64,000 bases of DNA, taken from the NCBI RefSeq assembly GCF_000524195.1, contig NW_020170575.1:10993-74992 (forward strand). The letters run 5' to 3'. The notes beneath the pieces were generated by a model that saw only the letters and a program-made list of their open reading frames with translations, did not search any database and was not told the DNA's origin. Shown in pieces: positions 1-13,600 of the stretch. The first letter of the stretch is position 1. Each line of letters starts with the position of its first letter. Source of the stretch: Echinococcus granulosus (lineage: Eukaryota > Platyhelminthes > Cestoda > Cyclophyllidea > Taeniidae). A program made the translations under genes and the position numbers.

Positions 1-206
1 TCTCTGAGCATGTTCGCGCTAGCATATCCCTTACGGGGCAGGCCGTCATTTAAAATCAACCCTGTGACTGAGCTGCCGTCACCAGTCCCCAAGGCGGACG
101 CGAATGCAGATATCCCATTGAACTTTTCTAAGCTGTGCAACCTTTGTAATACGCAAAATTTCGATGTCTTCTTAAGCTCAATTATCCGATCTGAGTGAGT
201 AAACAT
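1..206 (-). CDS. Partial unrecognised protein, 5' part, runs off left edge
   Basis: An open frame on the minus strand runs from an ATG at 206-204 to the window edge (about 68 codons, no stop). It begins MFTHSDRIIELKK and later reads GTGDGSSVTGLILNDGLPRK. The part nearest the edge is clearly GC-richer than the DNA beyond 206, as expected of an exon. A good splice acceptor (CTCACTCAG) lies just inside the frame, so the exon could instead start at 190 in phase 1 and the ATG be incidental. I do not recognise the family. The plus-strand ORF over the same bases (10-198) looks less protein-like and is taken as its shadow. What is seen is the open frame and composition; that it is coding is inference. 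Confidence 0.45.
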   Translation of the reverse strand, partial: MFTHSDRIIELKKTSKFCVLQRLHSLEKFNGISAFASALGTGDGSSVTGLILNDGLPRKGYASANMLR

Positions 207-3200
207 GGAGGCAAATTAACGTAAGGAATTATTACCGGGCTCTTGCATTGTTGGTATTTGTCCCAGACTTTGGGTCTGTAATTTTGAAGACTTCTTAGTT
301 TGTTTAAGTATTTTATGTATCAGAGTAAGGAGGAAGCTAAACCAAGATCCAGTGCTGACGCATGGTAAAATAACGAAGATTTGCAAATGCTATGAAGCCG
401 CGTTCACATTTGGATAGGAAAACTAAGATAGTTTTACTTACGAGTTAAGTAAGTTTTAAGGTGTTCACGGACAAACGCCTTTGTGTTGCATTAAGTGGTG
501 TAAGGGAGGTGAGCGCCATCGAAATACTTGGAGTACAATTCGCTTTAGTGCAATGCGATAGTGGTTTATTCCTCGGCATTGGTGAGGCGCCACTTTTGTA
601 CTTTGAATTAGCCCCTTTATACCTCGCTGGGTGGGCTGGCCTTTTGGGCCATGCCAATAGCCCAGACACCTCTGCGCTGAATATATATTCTGCCCAAGTA
701 CTTTGTCTTCTTTCGTCTTCAGGGAGTCCCGGGACGCTACATTAGTAAAGGCCATTTTGTAAATATAAATGCCCTGCAGTTATTTTTAAAAAGCTACTGA
801 AATAAGGGTTTATGGCATTTTTTTATCTCTGACTTAATTCCGTAATTAAAAATGCCTACTTGTAAAACAAATAAGAAAAATTTGACCGTTGACACATTTT
901 TGCGCTCAAGTGAATATCCACCCTTTAAAAGGATACGACATTCCTTAAAAATGCTGAATAACTACAAATTGTACAGAATAGCGGGATTTGTAAGATTTCA
1001 TGAGCTTGGAATGGGGTTTGTTTAAAGGAAAATGGCAATTTGTTAAAAAAGTAGTAAGCTTAAATTTTAAAATGGCTGGATCCCATTGCCTAAGAATGGC
1101 ACTAATTGGCTGCCAGATAGAAACGGGCTTCTGAATGCCACTTATCAGCACTGCGGAGTCAGCCTCTTTAAAGTACTTAATTTATCATCTAGATGGACAC
1201 TGAATACCTTAATAATTATGTAATGCTAAAGGTTCATGGAAATAAAAATATAAGTTTCTAACACTGATGACATCTGATTCTCCAGTTCTTCCACTTTTGC
1301 TGGATGAAAATGGTTTTGTTCTACCCAAACCATTTCCTCTTAGTGATCAACATCAGACTCCAACAAGGAAAAGATGGGGCATGTCGCATCTTCCTACGGG
1401 TGGTTCAATAGACTTGTTATGCAAAGACGTTAACTGAACGGCTCTACTTCGTAAATGACGAGTTAATACGGAGGCAACCTTATTGTGTCGCATAAAATGA
1501 GCTAATTTCTAGCATACTTATAAGTACACATAATTGGGAGGTTCTCAACGCACCAAACTTCCCGCTTATGCACAGGCTAATCATCGTCAGGGTAGAGCAT
1601 CATGATCACACATGCTATTCAAGACTAGATCAGTCACGGCAGACAGTCGAGAGGCTCCAATCTAGGGATAAAATCGAGCATGGGTACAAAGACGCACAGT
1701 CATGTCCCAATCACTAACCACTCATAACTCAACATAAGCTCAATGCACCACAAGCATCAACGACTCTTTTGGCTTATTGTTCGTGAGAATAGACGTTAAC
1801 TCTCCTCTGATCAGGCATTGTATACAACTGCATTATTACTGCTATTACAAATTACCTGCTGCAAATAGTTTCTGACTGAATATCCAAGCAAACAACTCAT
1901 CAAAACTGCTTAAATTTAACTGAAAAACACGGTTAAATAAACTTCGCAAACGCCTTTTCTAATGGCATTAGTTACTCAATTTCAAGTCGACATATGCATT
2001 GACTAGCGGTTTGGCATGAAAAGGAAGTGGAGCAGACTCACTTTTAACTTAAGTGCCCATTGCCAGAGCAAGTTCAAAAAAGAGATGGAAAGTGATGTAT
2101 ATATTTGCCTTGACTAACAACAAAGCCAAAAAATGTAGGCAAGATCATATGGAGAATACTTGCTTTGACTGGCATTGTACGACCTGCCAGGCAAAGGTAT
2201 TCACTAGTTTGAGAGTGGTATCTGACAAAAATGAAGCGCCGGTATATTGCAATCCTTCACTTCCAACTCTAATGGAGAAGGCTTCGGCTTAAAGGCCTAC
2301 TGACATTGTAAAAGTAATAAAGATTATATAAGAAACCGCCAAGAAATACTGGCGACACAAGTGTGATTTAAAGGCCTTTCCAAGTGAAAAGGTCATAAGG
2401 ATTTGTTGCAAAATGATAATCATGTTGTCTTTGGCAATTTAGAGACGATAATTAGGAATTGGAAATCATAAAGAATTAATAAAACTCCTCGGAATGCAGT
2501 AGTGAATCCTTTTTACGCAAAATCACAACTGGTATGTCAGCTTCAGTTTTAAGTTGAATAATTCTTCACTAATCCATAAAGTTAATGGACCACATTTTAT
2601 CGAGCGTGATTTCTATTGCTACTCGATTTTATTGCCCTTGCAAATGTCCCTAATTTAATTTAACACAAGAAGTGTTTAAAATCATAATGCTGTAAATTTA
2701 CCTACTACAAGAAAAGATAGGATCTTTTGCTGTAAGATTAGTATCCATTTTCAGATAGGGCAAACAAAAAGCCATGCAATAAGCTAATACCTATTTGAGA
2801 AGAACCTTGAGGGAAGTCAACGGTATAGAGGAAAATTACTTTCGAATAACGAATAATTATTAAGAAAAGCTTGCTTCATTATCACAGAATTTACTCAATC
2901 AACGAACTAATTATTGCAATAGAGTCATCAAACGTGGTGCAAGGCCGCTTTAGCCCATACATTTGAAAGCACTCTGTCTTCGCACAGGTGAAATCATGTC
3001 TAATTTGCGCTATTACAAGTGTCCCACAATACGGGTGCCACTAAAACGCTCTGTGAAATGGAATGACTTCGTCGTAGGGTGAATTGTGGGTCACTGTAGA
3101 GATCTATTGCCAGTGCAAGCTCATCATGCGTACAAACCAAGCAACTTACATGAGAGCAGCTCTGCAAAGATGCATCCCGAATGAATTTGGTAGATTATTA

Positions 3201-6200
3201 CCGCTCGGGAACAAATGAATAAAAATGACTGCAGCCGTGACCCATTCTTAAGCAAAAATGACCGGATAATGCTAATGGGAGCCATAGTTATATATCCAAA
3301 ACTACCAAAATTATTTATAATCACAATAGGTCACTAAGAAAAGTTCGTCGGGCGAATTGCACTAGTTCCAGTGGTGATGTTCATCTCATCATTTAAATGA
3401 CATTATTTTAGTCCAATTAAAGTGGTGTGACTTAAAACATTTCAAGTGAAGTGATCTTAATTTTTGAAGGTTATGTACTGTAGCCGAGAGTCGACGGTGG
3501 TTGAGCTCCCTTGTAAACTGACAGTTAACAGTGATAATTACCTACAAGCACACTTATTATGCAGCATTATTTAAATAACGCATAGAAAGATGTAAAATGG
3601 CATTCGAGTGTGAGCCAAATATTTTTAAACTTTCATGACTTTGGAAAGTAAGACTTGTTGTTAATGAACGACGCAAAAATCGCATTTCTTCACATTTAAG
3701 AAGTACGTAACTTGCAATCCATGCAGCCTCATGTTAACAAACTGGTGGTGCTATTCTTTATGATTTTATATCATTGGACAATAGGAAGAAAACAACAAAG
3801 TGGGACTGCATGGACACGGTGTAGGCCCAATCACGTCTTAAATAAATGCCTTATTTTAGCAAGAAGAATACCTAATGACTGAAATCCACACCCATGCCTA
3901 TCATCATGCGGATCCAGGTGATTTCATCATCAATGCCAGTACTTAAGTCAAATTAGGCAGGTACCTTGAGAATTCCACTATTTATTTTATGCACTGCCAC
4001 CAAGAAATGATCAATATGGATTTTAATAGACAATTCATGTATGCTTCACATGGCTGTGTTATCGGTGAAGTTAATTAGGCACCTTACATGCGACAATGTG
4101 GCAATGCATACGATTATTTTTTAGTACGCCAGCTTAGGATTCATAGACTTATGCGATTAATTTGCAGTTCAGTCGATGCAATACTTTCTCTTCTAGAATG
4201 TAATCAGAAAATATAAATATTTACAATCACTGCAAATAGATCTTGCGGCTGCCACTCATCAAAGAGGCATAAATCCTTATAGATACCAGTAATGTGTTTA
4301 AGAGAAAGACTTTCTCACGTGGAAAAACTTAAAGAAACCCACTTAATAAAAAATTTTGAAGGTGTCATTCAAATACTGTTGTTTGTCTTTCATAAAATCA
4401 ACAAAAAGCAGTATTTTTCATTTAACTGATAATAACTGAGTCCCTCAACTTAAGTGGCGAAATCACCTGACTCCTTAAAGCCCACACAGTTTCAAAGAAC
4501 GAACGACTATCCATTATAATCATGAATATTGCAAAGCGAACTTTTTTACAAAACATTCAAAAAATGCAAGGAGCATCTTCCGGTGTATACTGCAATTATA
4601 CCCTCGCACATGTCCTAACATACAGTCTGCGAGTTTCAACTAAAATATTTATCGCCTCATATAAGAAACCTTACAGTAAATTAAGAAATAAGCACACAGC
4701 CTTTCATAAGTAAGTTGTACAATGTTAACTCTTCTTCAAGTTCTCTAAGTAATAAATGCATCCTATTGTGCCTCGATGCTCGTCAAGTGACACATGATAA
4801 GGTTCGACAAGTGTCGATGAAGTTAAGTTCGAGAATGTGTAGTTTAGTGATGTTTAAAGTAGACTAGATAATACTAGCTTTGCATTTAACATAAAAATAA
4901 AGACAACCTGAAATTTTGTCGCCACCTGCTACAAATTGCCATGCTCGTGCGTTAGCCAAAATTTTGTAAAAAATCCAAGGCGTAAAAAAATTATAAACAG
5001 AATAAACAGTTTGAAAAGTGGATAAATGGCAGGAGAAATAAGGGTAATTATTAATCATTTTTTCCTTCATAACGCTCCGATGTTAGACAATAAGCCAATG
5101 GTATTAAAATAACCTGATATATTTTTTTAGAATAAGTATTGTATGATACTTTTTGAATAAAGATGCATAATTCTACCCCTGAAAGCGAAAAAAAATAGTA
5201 AAAATAAAAAAGCAGCAAATATTTTGCATATGCGTCAACCTTCATAAAAGTGGCATTCCATGGGGTAGTGACTTAAGAAAGGAGGTTTTTTAACGTCCAA
5301 TGTTGTGATAGTAATTTTGGAAATGCCAAGTTTCTGACATATAAAAGAAACATCACCACGCTGAACTATTGCTTGTATATTATTCCAAATGCACTAAATG
5401 TGTGGTGCTATCCATGTGATGGAATAAAGATAAAATGATGAATCTAAAATTGCAGCAACTGAATTCTCAAAAGGACGATTTTCATCCATCCCTGAAGGTG
5501 GCTGACTTTCAACCCTATTATTTCTCCATACAAATTTATCAGGCATATATTGTATAAGTCGACTATATCTTAGTTCTCTTCATTATTAATGCATGTAAAA
5601 GATTAGTAAAAAATGCGTTTTCATTAAGGCAACAATACGCTGGTTACAAATGCAATGCAATGCAAACACTGCCCAATTGAGGGTCGCTTTATTATATCCA
5701 AACATTGCAAAATTTTGCTACGACTATTTCTTAGCAACCTAAACCGCTCCTACAAGATTCAACTTTAATGCAGATATGACGTGTAGCAGACAAAAAATGA
5801 AGGAAGCATCTGAATCTAGGCGTAAAATGTGCGAGTTATTTCAATTTTGCTGGTAATTGAGCAGTCGAGCACCAAAAATTTCAGTAAGCATCACAAGTAA
5901 AATTGAATTTCAAGTCACAATTCCAAATGACACGGAAGAAGGACAGTTTATCTTCTTTACTTCCAACGATGTAATTCCAAATTAATCTTCTGCAGTGAAT
6001 CATTTTTTGCAGGGGGCACAAATGTGTGACTTACACTTTTTGCATCTATTCTCACCGTAAACTAAAACTATAAGACTGACTGACTCAGCAGTGGAAGGAC
6101 TTCTTGGCATCAAGTCTTCCTAAACTATTCGATTATACTGCCATTTGCCTTTCTTGAATCACTCTCATCTTTGTAAAGAGAATTCCGATAAGAATTAGAC

Positions 6201-8970
6201 GACACACTTTGAAAAGAAACTTCTTCCTAGTTTCCGTAATAAACTTCAAGATATTTGTGATAGTTATCACCTCATAGGGAGAAAATAGTAGGGATCCATA
6301 TTACTTATATGCAGTCGGCACGCATTATGCATATGCGTCGCTCGCCATGTTCATTGATCAGAAGATAGCACTCTTACGTATATCCTCCGCTTGTATGTTA
6401 GCAAATTAATTCAAAAGTCTATATTATACAGGTGTATCATACCTTGACTACTATCTGCAGTAAAATCAAAGTGATTTAAATAAGAAAACCAACCTTTAAT
6501 AAACTGTTGATTTTTTTGAAGAAGTGCCTTAGATTACGATGAATTGGGCTTTCTAAAAGTAATCAAACTTAAGCCATTTATTTAGAAAGAAAGAAAGTGA
6601 AATCTCCTGCCCATATTGGAATGAAAACATGAGAGTTGTAAAGACTAAATTGTTATTTCAATAAAATGCGGTTTTTTTCCAATTATCATCGGTTGACAAC
6701 CGTAGTCTGCTCGCGAAATTCACAGTCCACGTAGTCATTAGAAAGAAGTTGTTTGACAGGTTATCTTTGGTTTAAACTGAAGCTAAATATCAATTGTTGA
6801 TGCACAATAATCGGTCATCTACTTTCTTAATTAATACTCCATTACACACTCACTTTTGCATGAACTTCCAGACTTTTGTCCAGATGGCATGACTGTAGCG
6901 TCCAGAGACTTTTCTTAAAATGAAAGTGATAACTGGTAGTTTGCGAAAACCTTTCCACTCACAATTGGCGGTTCTAAAGCTTTACACTGTGTACTTAAGG
7001 TTAAAAGTAGCAACGACAAATATAGACATCCCTTCTGATTACTGTACGGTGTAAAGTTGGACCCCGATACGGCGCCTTTGCGCCCTCTCATTGTGGAAAG
7101 AGTCAAAAGTTTTGTAGAGCCGAAAATGCAATTTCTGCTTTTAAATATTTACGCTATCCACACTGTGCAAATAACTAAATTTCTGTAAGTCTCATTTCTC
7201 CTCTGAACTCAATTTCTGCTAAAATTTGCTAATCTGTTTTTTTGCAATAATTGTTGATTTGTTGTACTTAAAGATTATTTTATGGTATACTTATAATCGA
7301 TTGCCATTCAAGTTACATTTTGAATCAATTCATCCTTTTAACTGCAGAAGGGCATTATAACTCTAGTCGTTAGTTGCTTTATTCATTATTTCCTAACCGA
7401 ATATTTGGCATACCTCCCTTCAAAACGCATATTCGAAGGTCTAATGTTTTACTATATTCTGATTTTCTGCAAACCGTTTCACTTTATTGCCGTTGAAGCA
7501 TTATTACCCTTTAAACGCTGATTGATGTAAGGACTCGAGTCGTTTTATCCGTTATTGCCTAACTAAATATTTGCCAGAAGTTTCTTTAAAATTTATATTT
7601 TCAAGTCTCTCACCATTTTCTGATTCCTGGAAACCATTTTACTTCATTGCCAGGTTTATTTTAGCATTGCTTTTCCTTAAAATACTGTCTATGCCTGGGC
7701 CAACTTAAAGCTAAATTGATAAGGTTTGTTAATTTATTCTATTCCAAATTTGAAAGCATCTTACCTCTCCTACTCTAAGCATCGCTTTTTTCCCATTTCG
7801 CTTAGTATAGGTCCAGACGAATTAGCTTTTACGTGTAGCCATGGCATTTAACTGGGGTTTGCAGACAGTGTGCCATCTTCACACAAATCCATATTCATGA
7901 TTGAATTTGTTCCTGAATAAAAGTCCCCTGCCCTGAAACTTTAGCCAAAAGATGTTCCGAAATAATCCGCAGTGTCAAACGTGAGGCTTACTGCCATCCC
8001 ATCTTCTTAGAAAGTGGTAAAATAATGAGTTGAGATGTTTTATTTCTACTTAACAAAGACTTTATTTTCAAGTATGCTACATTACGTTGAAACACCCCTT
8101 ATTTGAGTACCGATATTCTATGGTACATGGCTACTAGCGAGTTTCTCAATAATACTTTTTGCACTTTAATTCAAAAATACTCTACTCATCCTTCCCAGTC
8201 CAAGTGATGGTATGTTCGCACGAATACCTGCAGCAATACAGAAAATACAGAAAAAGCGGTGCATATAGTAACACAGATGCCTTATAGATCAGGCCTTATA
8301 GAGGCTCTAGTGTTTCTGCGAACACCACCTTTTCGAATGAGTTCACTAAGTATGAATAAAGAAATACGTAAAGTATTGATTCCGATGAGATTATGGTGCG
8401 TGAGTTGTCCCCTGTATCTATTTGCAGACCAACAGCAAAATAAATTTCGTCAGCTGGCAAAGTGAACAGATGCATGTGACTGAATGAGGTCTTAATGTGG
8501 AAAGGCCGGATCGTAGCACTTAAGTTTATAAGAGTTCCAAGTGCTCCAGGCTAATCACGGGCAATAAAGCTATGAATATTGTCAGCTCGGGTTTCCTAGG
8601 ACTGTATATAGCGATTAAGGTTCCCATTTTAAGAGCCTGCATTTTATTTAGCTATGTAAAGCTTTCGGGATCTTAAAGGTATACTAAATGCATTCTAATG
8701 GTATATCTTAATTAAAGTTGCAGTTAATGACTTTTTTAAATTTTATGCTACAATTCAAAAGGATACATTCCGTAAAGTGATCTAATTCGTAGAGGTTATT
8801 ATTAGATATTTCAATCCAGTAGTCGCCCTATATATACAAAATTAGTTCAAAATTTGAATGATATTCAACATCTGTAAGGTTGTTATTAAAATAACAAGTA
8901 GTTTTCTGTTAAAGAAACTGGTTTACTCATTAATCAATCCCAAAAAACAACATTTCGATAAGAGAAGGAA
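207..8970. other. Gene-poor stretch, 8.8 kb
   Basis: AT-rich DNA in which I find no convincing exon on either strand. Open frames are short (60-80 codons), low in complexity and lack splice context or family similarity. The only recognisable element is the dispersed repeat copy at 549-741. A faint minus-strand match to that repeat's 3' end (AAGTCTCTGGACGCTACA-like) lies near 6896-6920. Confidence 0.5.
549..741 (+). mobile_element. Solo-LTR-like element, copy A (193 bp)
   Basis: Starts TGCAATGCGATAGTGG and ends GGGACGCTACA. It is flanked on both sides by the 4-bp direct repeat TTAG (545-548 and 742-745). Internally it shares with copies B, C and D the blocks GAGGCGCCACTTTTGTACTT, GGGCCATGCCAATAGCCCAG, an AATATATATTCTG stretch and TCTTCAGGGAGTC. 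TG...CA ends plus a short target duplication fit a lone long terminal repeat. No protein is encoded. Confidence 0.75.
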
Positions 8971-10298
8971 CTAGGCATGCTTTTTGACTGCTATAAACTC
9001 AAACTGGTTGATCTCGTCGATGAATTTGTCAACATATTCCGAGTCGACAGAGACAAGAATCCTAGTCAGTGGTTGATACTCAGCCACGCTCTGCGGCCTT
9101 TCCAAAAGCAGCTTCTTTTCATCGAGGTACTGAAATTTGGCAGTGAAAAGTAATTACTTCTCTCATATGTATTAGTCCAATAAGTAGCTTTTACATCTGG
9201 GCTAGGTTCTCTTCCAAAAACAGTTTAACATAAATCACAATGAACCCAAATGCATGTCGCAAAAATAGGCCAATTTGCCTAAAAATCACTTTTCATTTTC
9301 TTTTTTAATGGTTATAAGCCAAATTTTTACAGCGAAAATAGACCTTTGGTTAATGGAGTTATAGCAATAGTAGTATTGACTGTCTACCCAATTTAATAAT
9401 TTCTTTTATTTTAATAGGTGTTTATAAAATGCCCCACAGGCAGTTAATAAACCGTGAACATGAACGAAACTCCAAATTCCTCTACATTTTTTCTACAATA
9501 CCAAAATGAATGGACTTGAAAATGAGTCTGAGGTTTTTTAATTTATTCCAGAATCAGATTTCCAGCTTAGCTAAATCAGGGTCTAAGATGTGAAGTTTGC
9601 AAGACCTGACTTACGCCTCATCACAATAGCGTCAGTATCGATTCATGTGTTACAGGCTTCTCCACGTGGTGCTGAGTGCGATTTCATCCTGCCACACCAT
9701 TCACTATCTGAAATGATTTGACAACAATCACGCACTAAACTATTCTTCTTACTGAGCTCCCCATTTCAACGGAACCTCTTTAGCCCTCTTTGAAGCACTA
9801 GCAAGACTCCAGTCGGGGCAAAGCCTCAATCAGACAAATACGACTGATGTAAAAAATATGCATGCAAACCGTGTACCCTCATGACTCTTTATTTTAAGCT
9901 CTTTCTGAGGCTAGAGCTGCCATATTCAAACTTTATTTCACATATGCGAATAAGTGAGTTAATCGACAGAGTCAAATAAATTAGACCTTGTCGTAAACAC
10001 CTACATTCTTGTTGTCTGCGTCCACTTACACTATTAATGATCTATTATTTCCTTTCACACACTAAAATTTGAAATTATATTGGCTATAATAGCAGGTGGA
10101 AAGTAATTTAAATTTACCAACGACTATTTGTTGCTGTCAGAGTGAATGTGTACAACAAAAAATATTTTAATATTTAATTAACTTCCAAAAGGTCTTTTAT
10201 GATAAAGTAGGATTATTGCTCACCCTGTTTACGATCTCCTGAATCGGTTCTGTTTGACTAGCTTCACGGTACTCGAAGTGAACGTAGATGAGAGCCAT
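8971..10298 (-). CDS. Small two-exon protein, 77 aa, unrecognised
   Basis: Exon 1 is 10298-10224 (25 codons, MALIYVHFEYREASQ...) and ends at a GTGAGC donor. Exon 2 is 9129-8971, starts after TTTCAG with YLDEKKLLLERPQ and ends ...FEFIAVKKHA before TAG. Both junctions are phase 0, so the join gives a clean 77-residue acidic/mixed-charge soluble protein with no signal peptide or membrane segment. Both exons stand out in GC content from the 1.1-kb AT-rich intron. Neither exon is long enough to show up in a simple ORF scan. An AG acceptor-like site sits 2 nt before the ATG. I do not recognise the family. Coding status is inferred from the matched phases and composition. Confidence 0.6.
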
Positions 10299-10456
10299 TT
10301 CTGTTCCAGTGGACCGTAAACGCTGCAGCGCAGCTGCTTGCGTCTATTTAACCGCATTTACATGCTCCCATTTCATTGGTACAAATCGCGCCAATTAGAT
10401 TCCTCCTCTGTTGTAACTTAACCCTGGTGCACCACGCACGGACTTGGCGTGACTAG

Positions 10457-10648
10457 TGTAATACGATAGTGGTTTATCCCTCGGTTCTGGTGAGGCGCCA
10501 CTTTTGTACTTTGAATTAGCCCCCTTGTACCTCGCTAGGTGGGCTGGCCTTTTGGGCCATGCCAATAGCCCAGACACCTTCTCCGTGCTGAATATATATA
10601 TATATTTTTTTGTCTTTTTTCGTCTTCAGGGAGTCTCGGGAGGCTACA
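10457..10648 (+). mobile_element. Solo-LTR-like element, copy B (192 bp)
   Basis: Starts TGTAATACGATAGTGG and ends GGAGGCTACA. It is flanked by the 4-bp duplication CTAG (10453-10456 and 10649-10652). The internal AT tract is expanded to a short (AT)n run followed by T7. It lies 159 bp upstream of the start codon of the 77-aa gene, in the opposite orientation. Confidence 0.8.
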
Positions 10649-13600
10649 CTAGGTCAAGTTAATTATGATTCTTAATGGACTACATATTGGACGGTATCCA
10701 AGTTCTTCTTGAGTGAATCATCAAATTTCGAAAGGAATGCATACGGGCCTCCCTATTTGAGCTCTTGGATTGTTTGCTAGAAATAGAAATTTACTTATTT
10801 GATTAATATAATTATCTAAAGCATAAGTTTTTATTGACAAATGAGATTAGTCAACCAATTTTTGATAAATATAAGATTAAGCGACCATTCCTCTTTGTCT
10901 AAATATGAATATATGTACAAAAATTTCGCCTTGTAATGCATGCATTTCCACCATATGTGGGTGAATGAATATACATTATCAAATTCATTCCTGTGACTAT
11001 TACAGAAGGATACTGTAGTTTATTGATACAAGAATAGCGAGCTTCTTAAAATGAGTTTAGTCATCCCTTTACAAGATTGGTTTTCATCGCTTAAGCTCAA
11101 AGCATTAACAAATCCTCTAGACCACGGTTACTAAAGTGTCCAAACACTAACAAAATTCGTAGAATCTTAATATCAAATATTTATATGAATAGCAGTATTT
11201 TGAAAGTAACGGAAATAACTTCTAATTATAGACGGCTTGCAAGTTCGTTATGTTGTCTACAAGTTGTCATCAAGGTGCATTATGTTATGAAATGTTGGAA
11301 GCTGTTTTGATCACTTGTGAAGGTTACACAGCAATGAAAACTTTTCCGAGTCATGTAATGTAACATCAAAGCAATCGTCCTGCTAGAAGCAGCAAAAGCG
11401 TATGCATTGCACATTACTCATTTTGGAATATTATAAATCACCAGTTTGTGCACAAAGTAACCCATCTACACCCCACGTTGGCAGTAGCATTTAGGGACCA
11501 TCTTATGAAAATTTGGTTTTAAAGGATAAGGCACGAAATTATGTTGTAATTGTAAAACCATCCTGTGCAAGTATGAAAAAGAATCCCTAAACTTACAATC
11601 ATGCTCAAACAAACCGCCACCTTAATCTCTTTTGAACTCAAACATCGACAGTACTTAATTTGATTATAAAAGGTAATCAGAAAGGAATTTGCATTACAAA
11701 TTAGACGTACACAGACTTTGAATGTTCCATTAAGTTCTCTTGCATCCTCAAGCAACGCCACAGTAGAAATTAATGCTCACAATCCCCGTTTCTTCACAAA
11801 CAAGGGTTCCGTAGTCTCCAGCACTTGGATTATAAACAAATATTTCGATTAAATTATGAGTTTCACAAATCAAAAATTCATAAGTTCCCTTGACCTTATC
11901 GCTTAAGCCATTGTTATCGTCCTGAGCATTCTCGCACTTTCATTGATTTTCGCCATATCCTCCATTGATATTTCGCTCATAACAGTTTTGAAATTGAAAC
12001 AACATCCCGAACATGATGAGCGAATGGAATATTGTAAGGATTTTCTTGCCTAAGAAAGAAATCTCGATTATTTGAGGTTATGACTGGCCAGGCACTTATA
12101 CAAAAAATGTACGATTGTTACTTTAATCGCTATAAGACCAGTCTGCTGTATGTGAAGTATTCGAGTTGGTTTTCTTTTGCAATGATGTTGAAGGATTTTA
12201 TTTTGTAAAAGATTTTATTTATAAACGTCTTCCAGCATTTGAATGAGGTAGCACGTTAATTGTTATACTTTTGATAACACTTTATGAACTGCAAAGTAGC
12301 TGGAACCGACTTACGTAGAAATTTTTTATAAAGGCCTTAGTCTTTGTGAAGAACCGAAAATCTTAGCAAGTTTTCTTTGTGATTGGTAACTCTTTTTAGT
12401 TTACCTGAACTATTATGAATCTCCGCAACCAACTGTTATTCGTGGCATTAAATGCGGTTGTCTTATTAACTAACGTCAAATTTACTGAATTCACAGTAAC
12501 TCCATCTAGTTGTTTTAAGCGCTTTTTCATAATGTAAAGCTACCCATCACCTTAATTTGACATTTGCAAATAAATTCTCAAAGGTAGCATCCTTTTTTAC
12601 TTGAACTACGATTCGTGCTTTAGTTTTGACCATCAATAAGGGTTAAAATGAAATGTACCCTGCCAATTGTAAGTGATTTGGATCTCCTTGACTACTCAAA
12701 GCCAAAACAATGAGTTAAGTTAATTCATTTTAAAGTTCACCAAGATTTGATGAAGACATATTTACCTTTCTTGTGTGTTTGCGTGTATGTGCCAGTAAAC
12801 TTTTTGTGTTTAGAATCAGCCGCAATGTGTGCAAATCAAGGCAAAGTACGACTACCATCTATCATCGGAAAAGTTCCGTTTTTTGACTTCACAAAAAAAC
12901 AGTATGTTTTTTGTTTTAGAACCTGATTTTATAGCTATACACTCGCACTGCCTGACAATACAGTGAACTTCAAATTGTAAAACAATGTTATCAAAATACA
13001 TGTTAAAACCATTCGCCAATTAGTACTCGGCGGAAATTTCCTATGCTACCTACTACCAGCGTACTGCAATGATCACTTGCTTTCCATACTGAAAAGAAGG
13101 CCGTGGCGTTACACACTTATGTCTCTAAATTGGTGTTATGTTTATGGATACGTATTTTTTAAAACCTAACAGGATGGCCTAGACCCCATTTGGTGGACCA
13201 TTAAAGAAAACTAAGTATTAATGTGTTATTAACCTGCACTTGCATTCTAGTTCATATTTCTTTAACTCTACGATAAATATCATTTCAGGAAATGCTTAAT
13301 TACTGCCTATTTAATTTGACATTTAATGGTACCAATCGATCACTCCATTGGGCACAAAGTGCGCATTCCTTGAGGAAGCAGAAGCATTAGTGCAACCATA
13401 GTACTAGAAACTCCATTCCGATGTGACTTAGAATTGCTCCTTCAATCGATGCTTCACCAGACTTTCGGATTCCACATCTTAAACTATTTCACTTATTTAA
13501 AAATTAAGCAATTTATTTCTTATGTGCTGAGAGAATTTAAATCGTCCTTATTTCACACAATGTGCTGAGTAATAATCTACAGAAATCCTTTATTTTTCTA

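Noticed and set aside
10..198. Plus-strand 62-codon ORF at the left edge
   Set aside because: The minus frame over the same bases is open over the whole stretch, reads more like protein and has an acceptor; the plus ORF is taken as its shadow.
445..755. Overlapping ORFs around 445-755 on both strands
   Set aside because: They are translations of repeat copy A; near-identical peptides appear at copies B and C.
6890..7106. Possible inverted copy of the LTR-like repeat
   Set aside because: Only the terminal AAAAGTCTCTGGACGCTACA-like segment matches; the rest cannot be aligned by eye.
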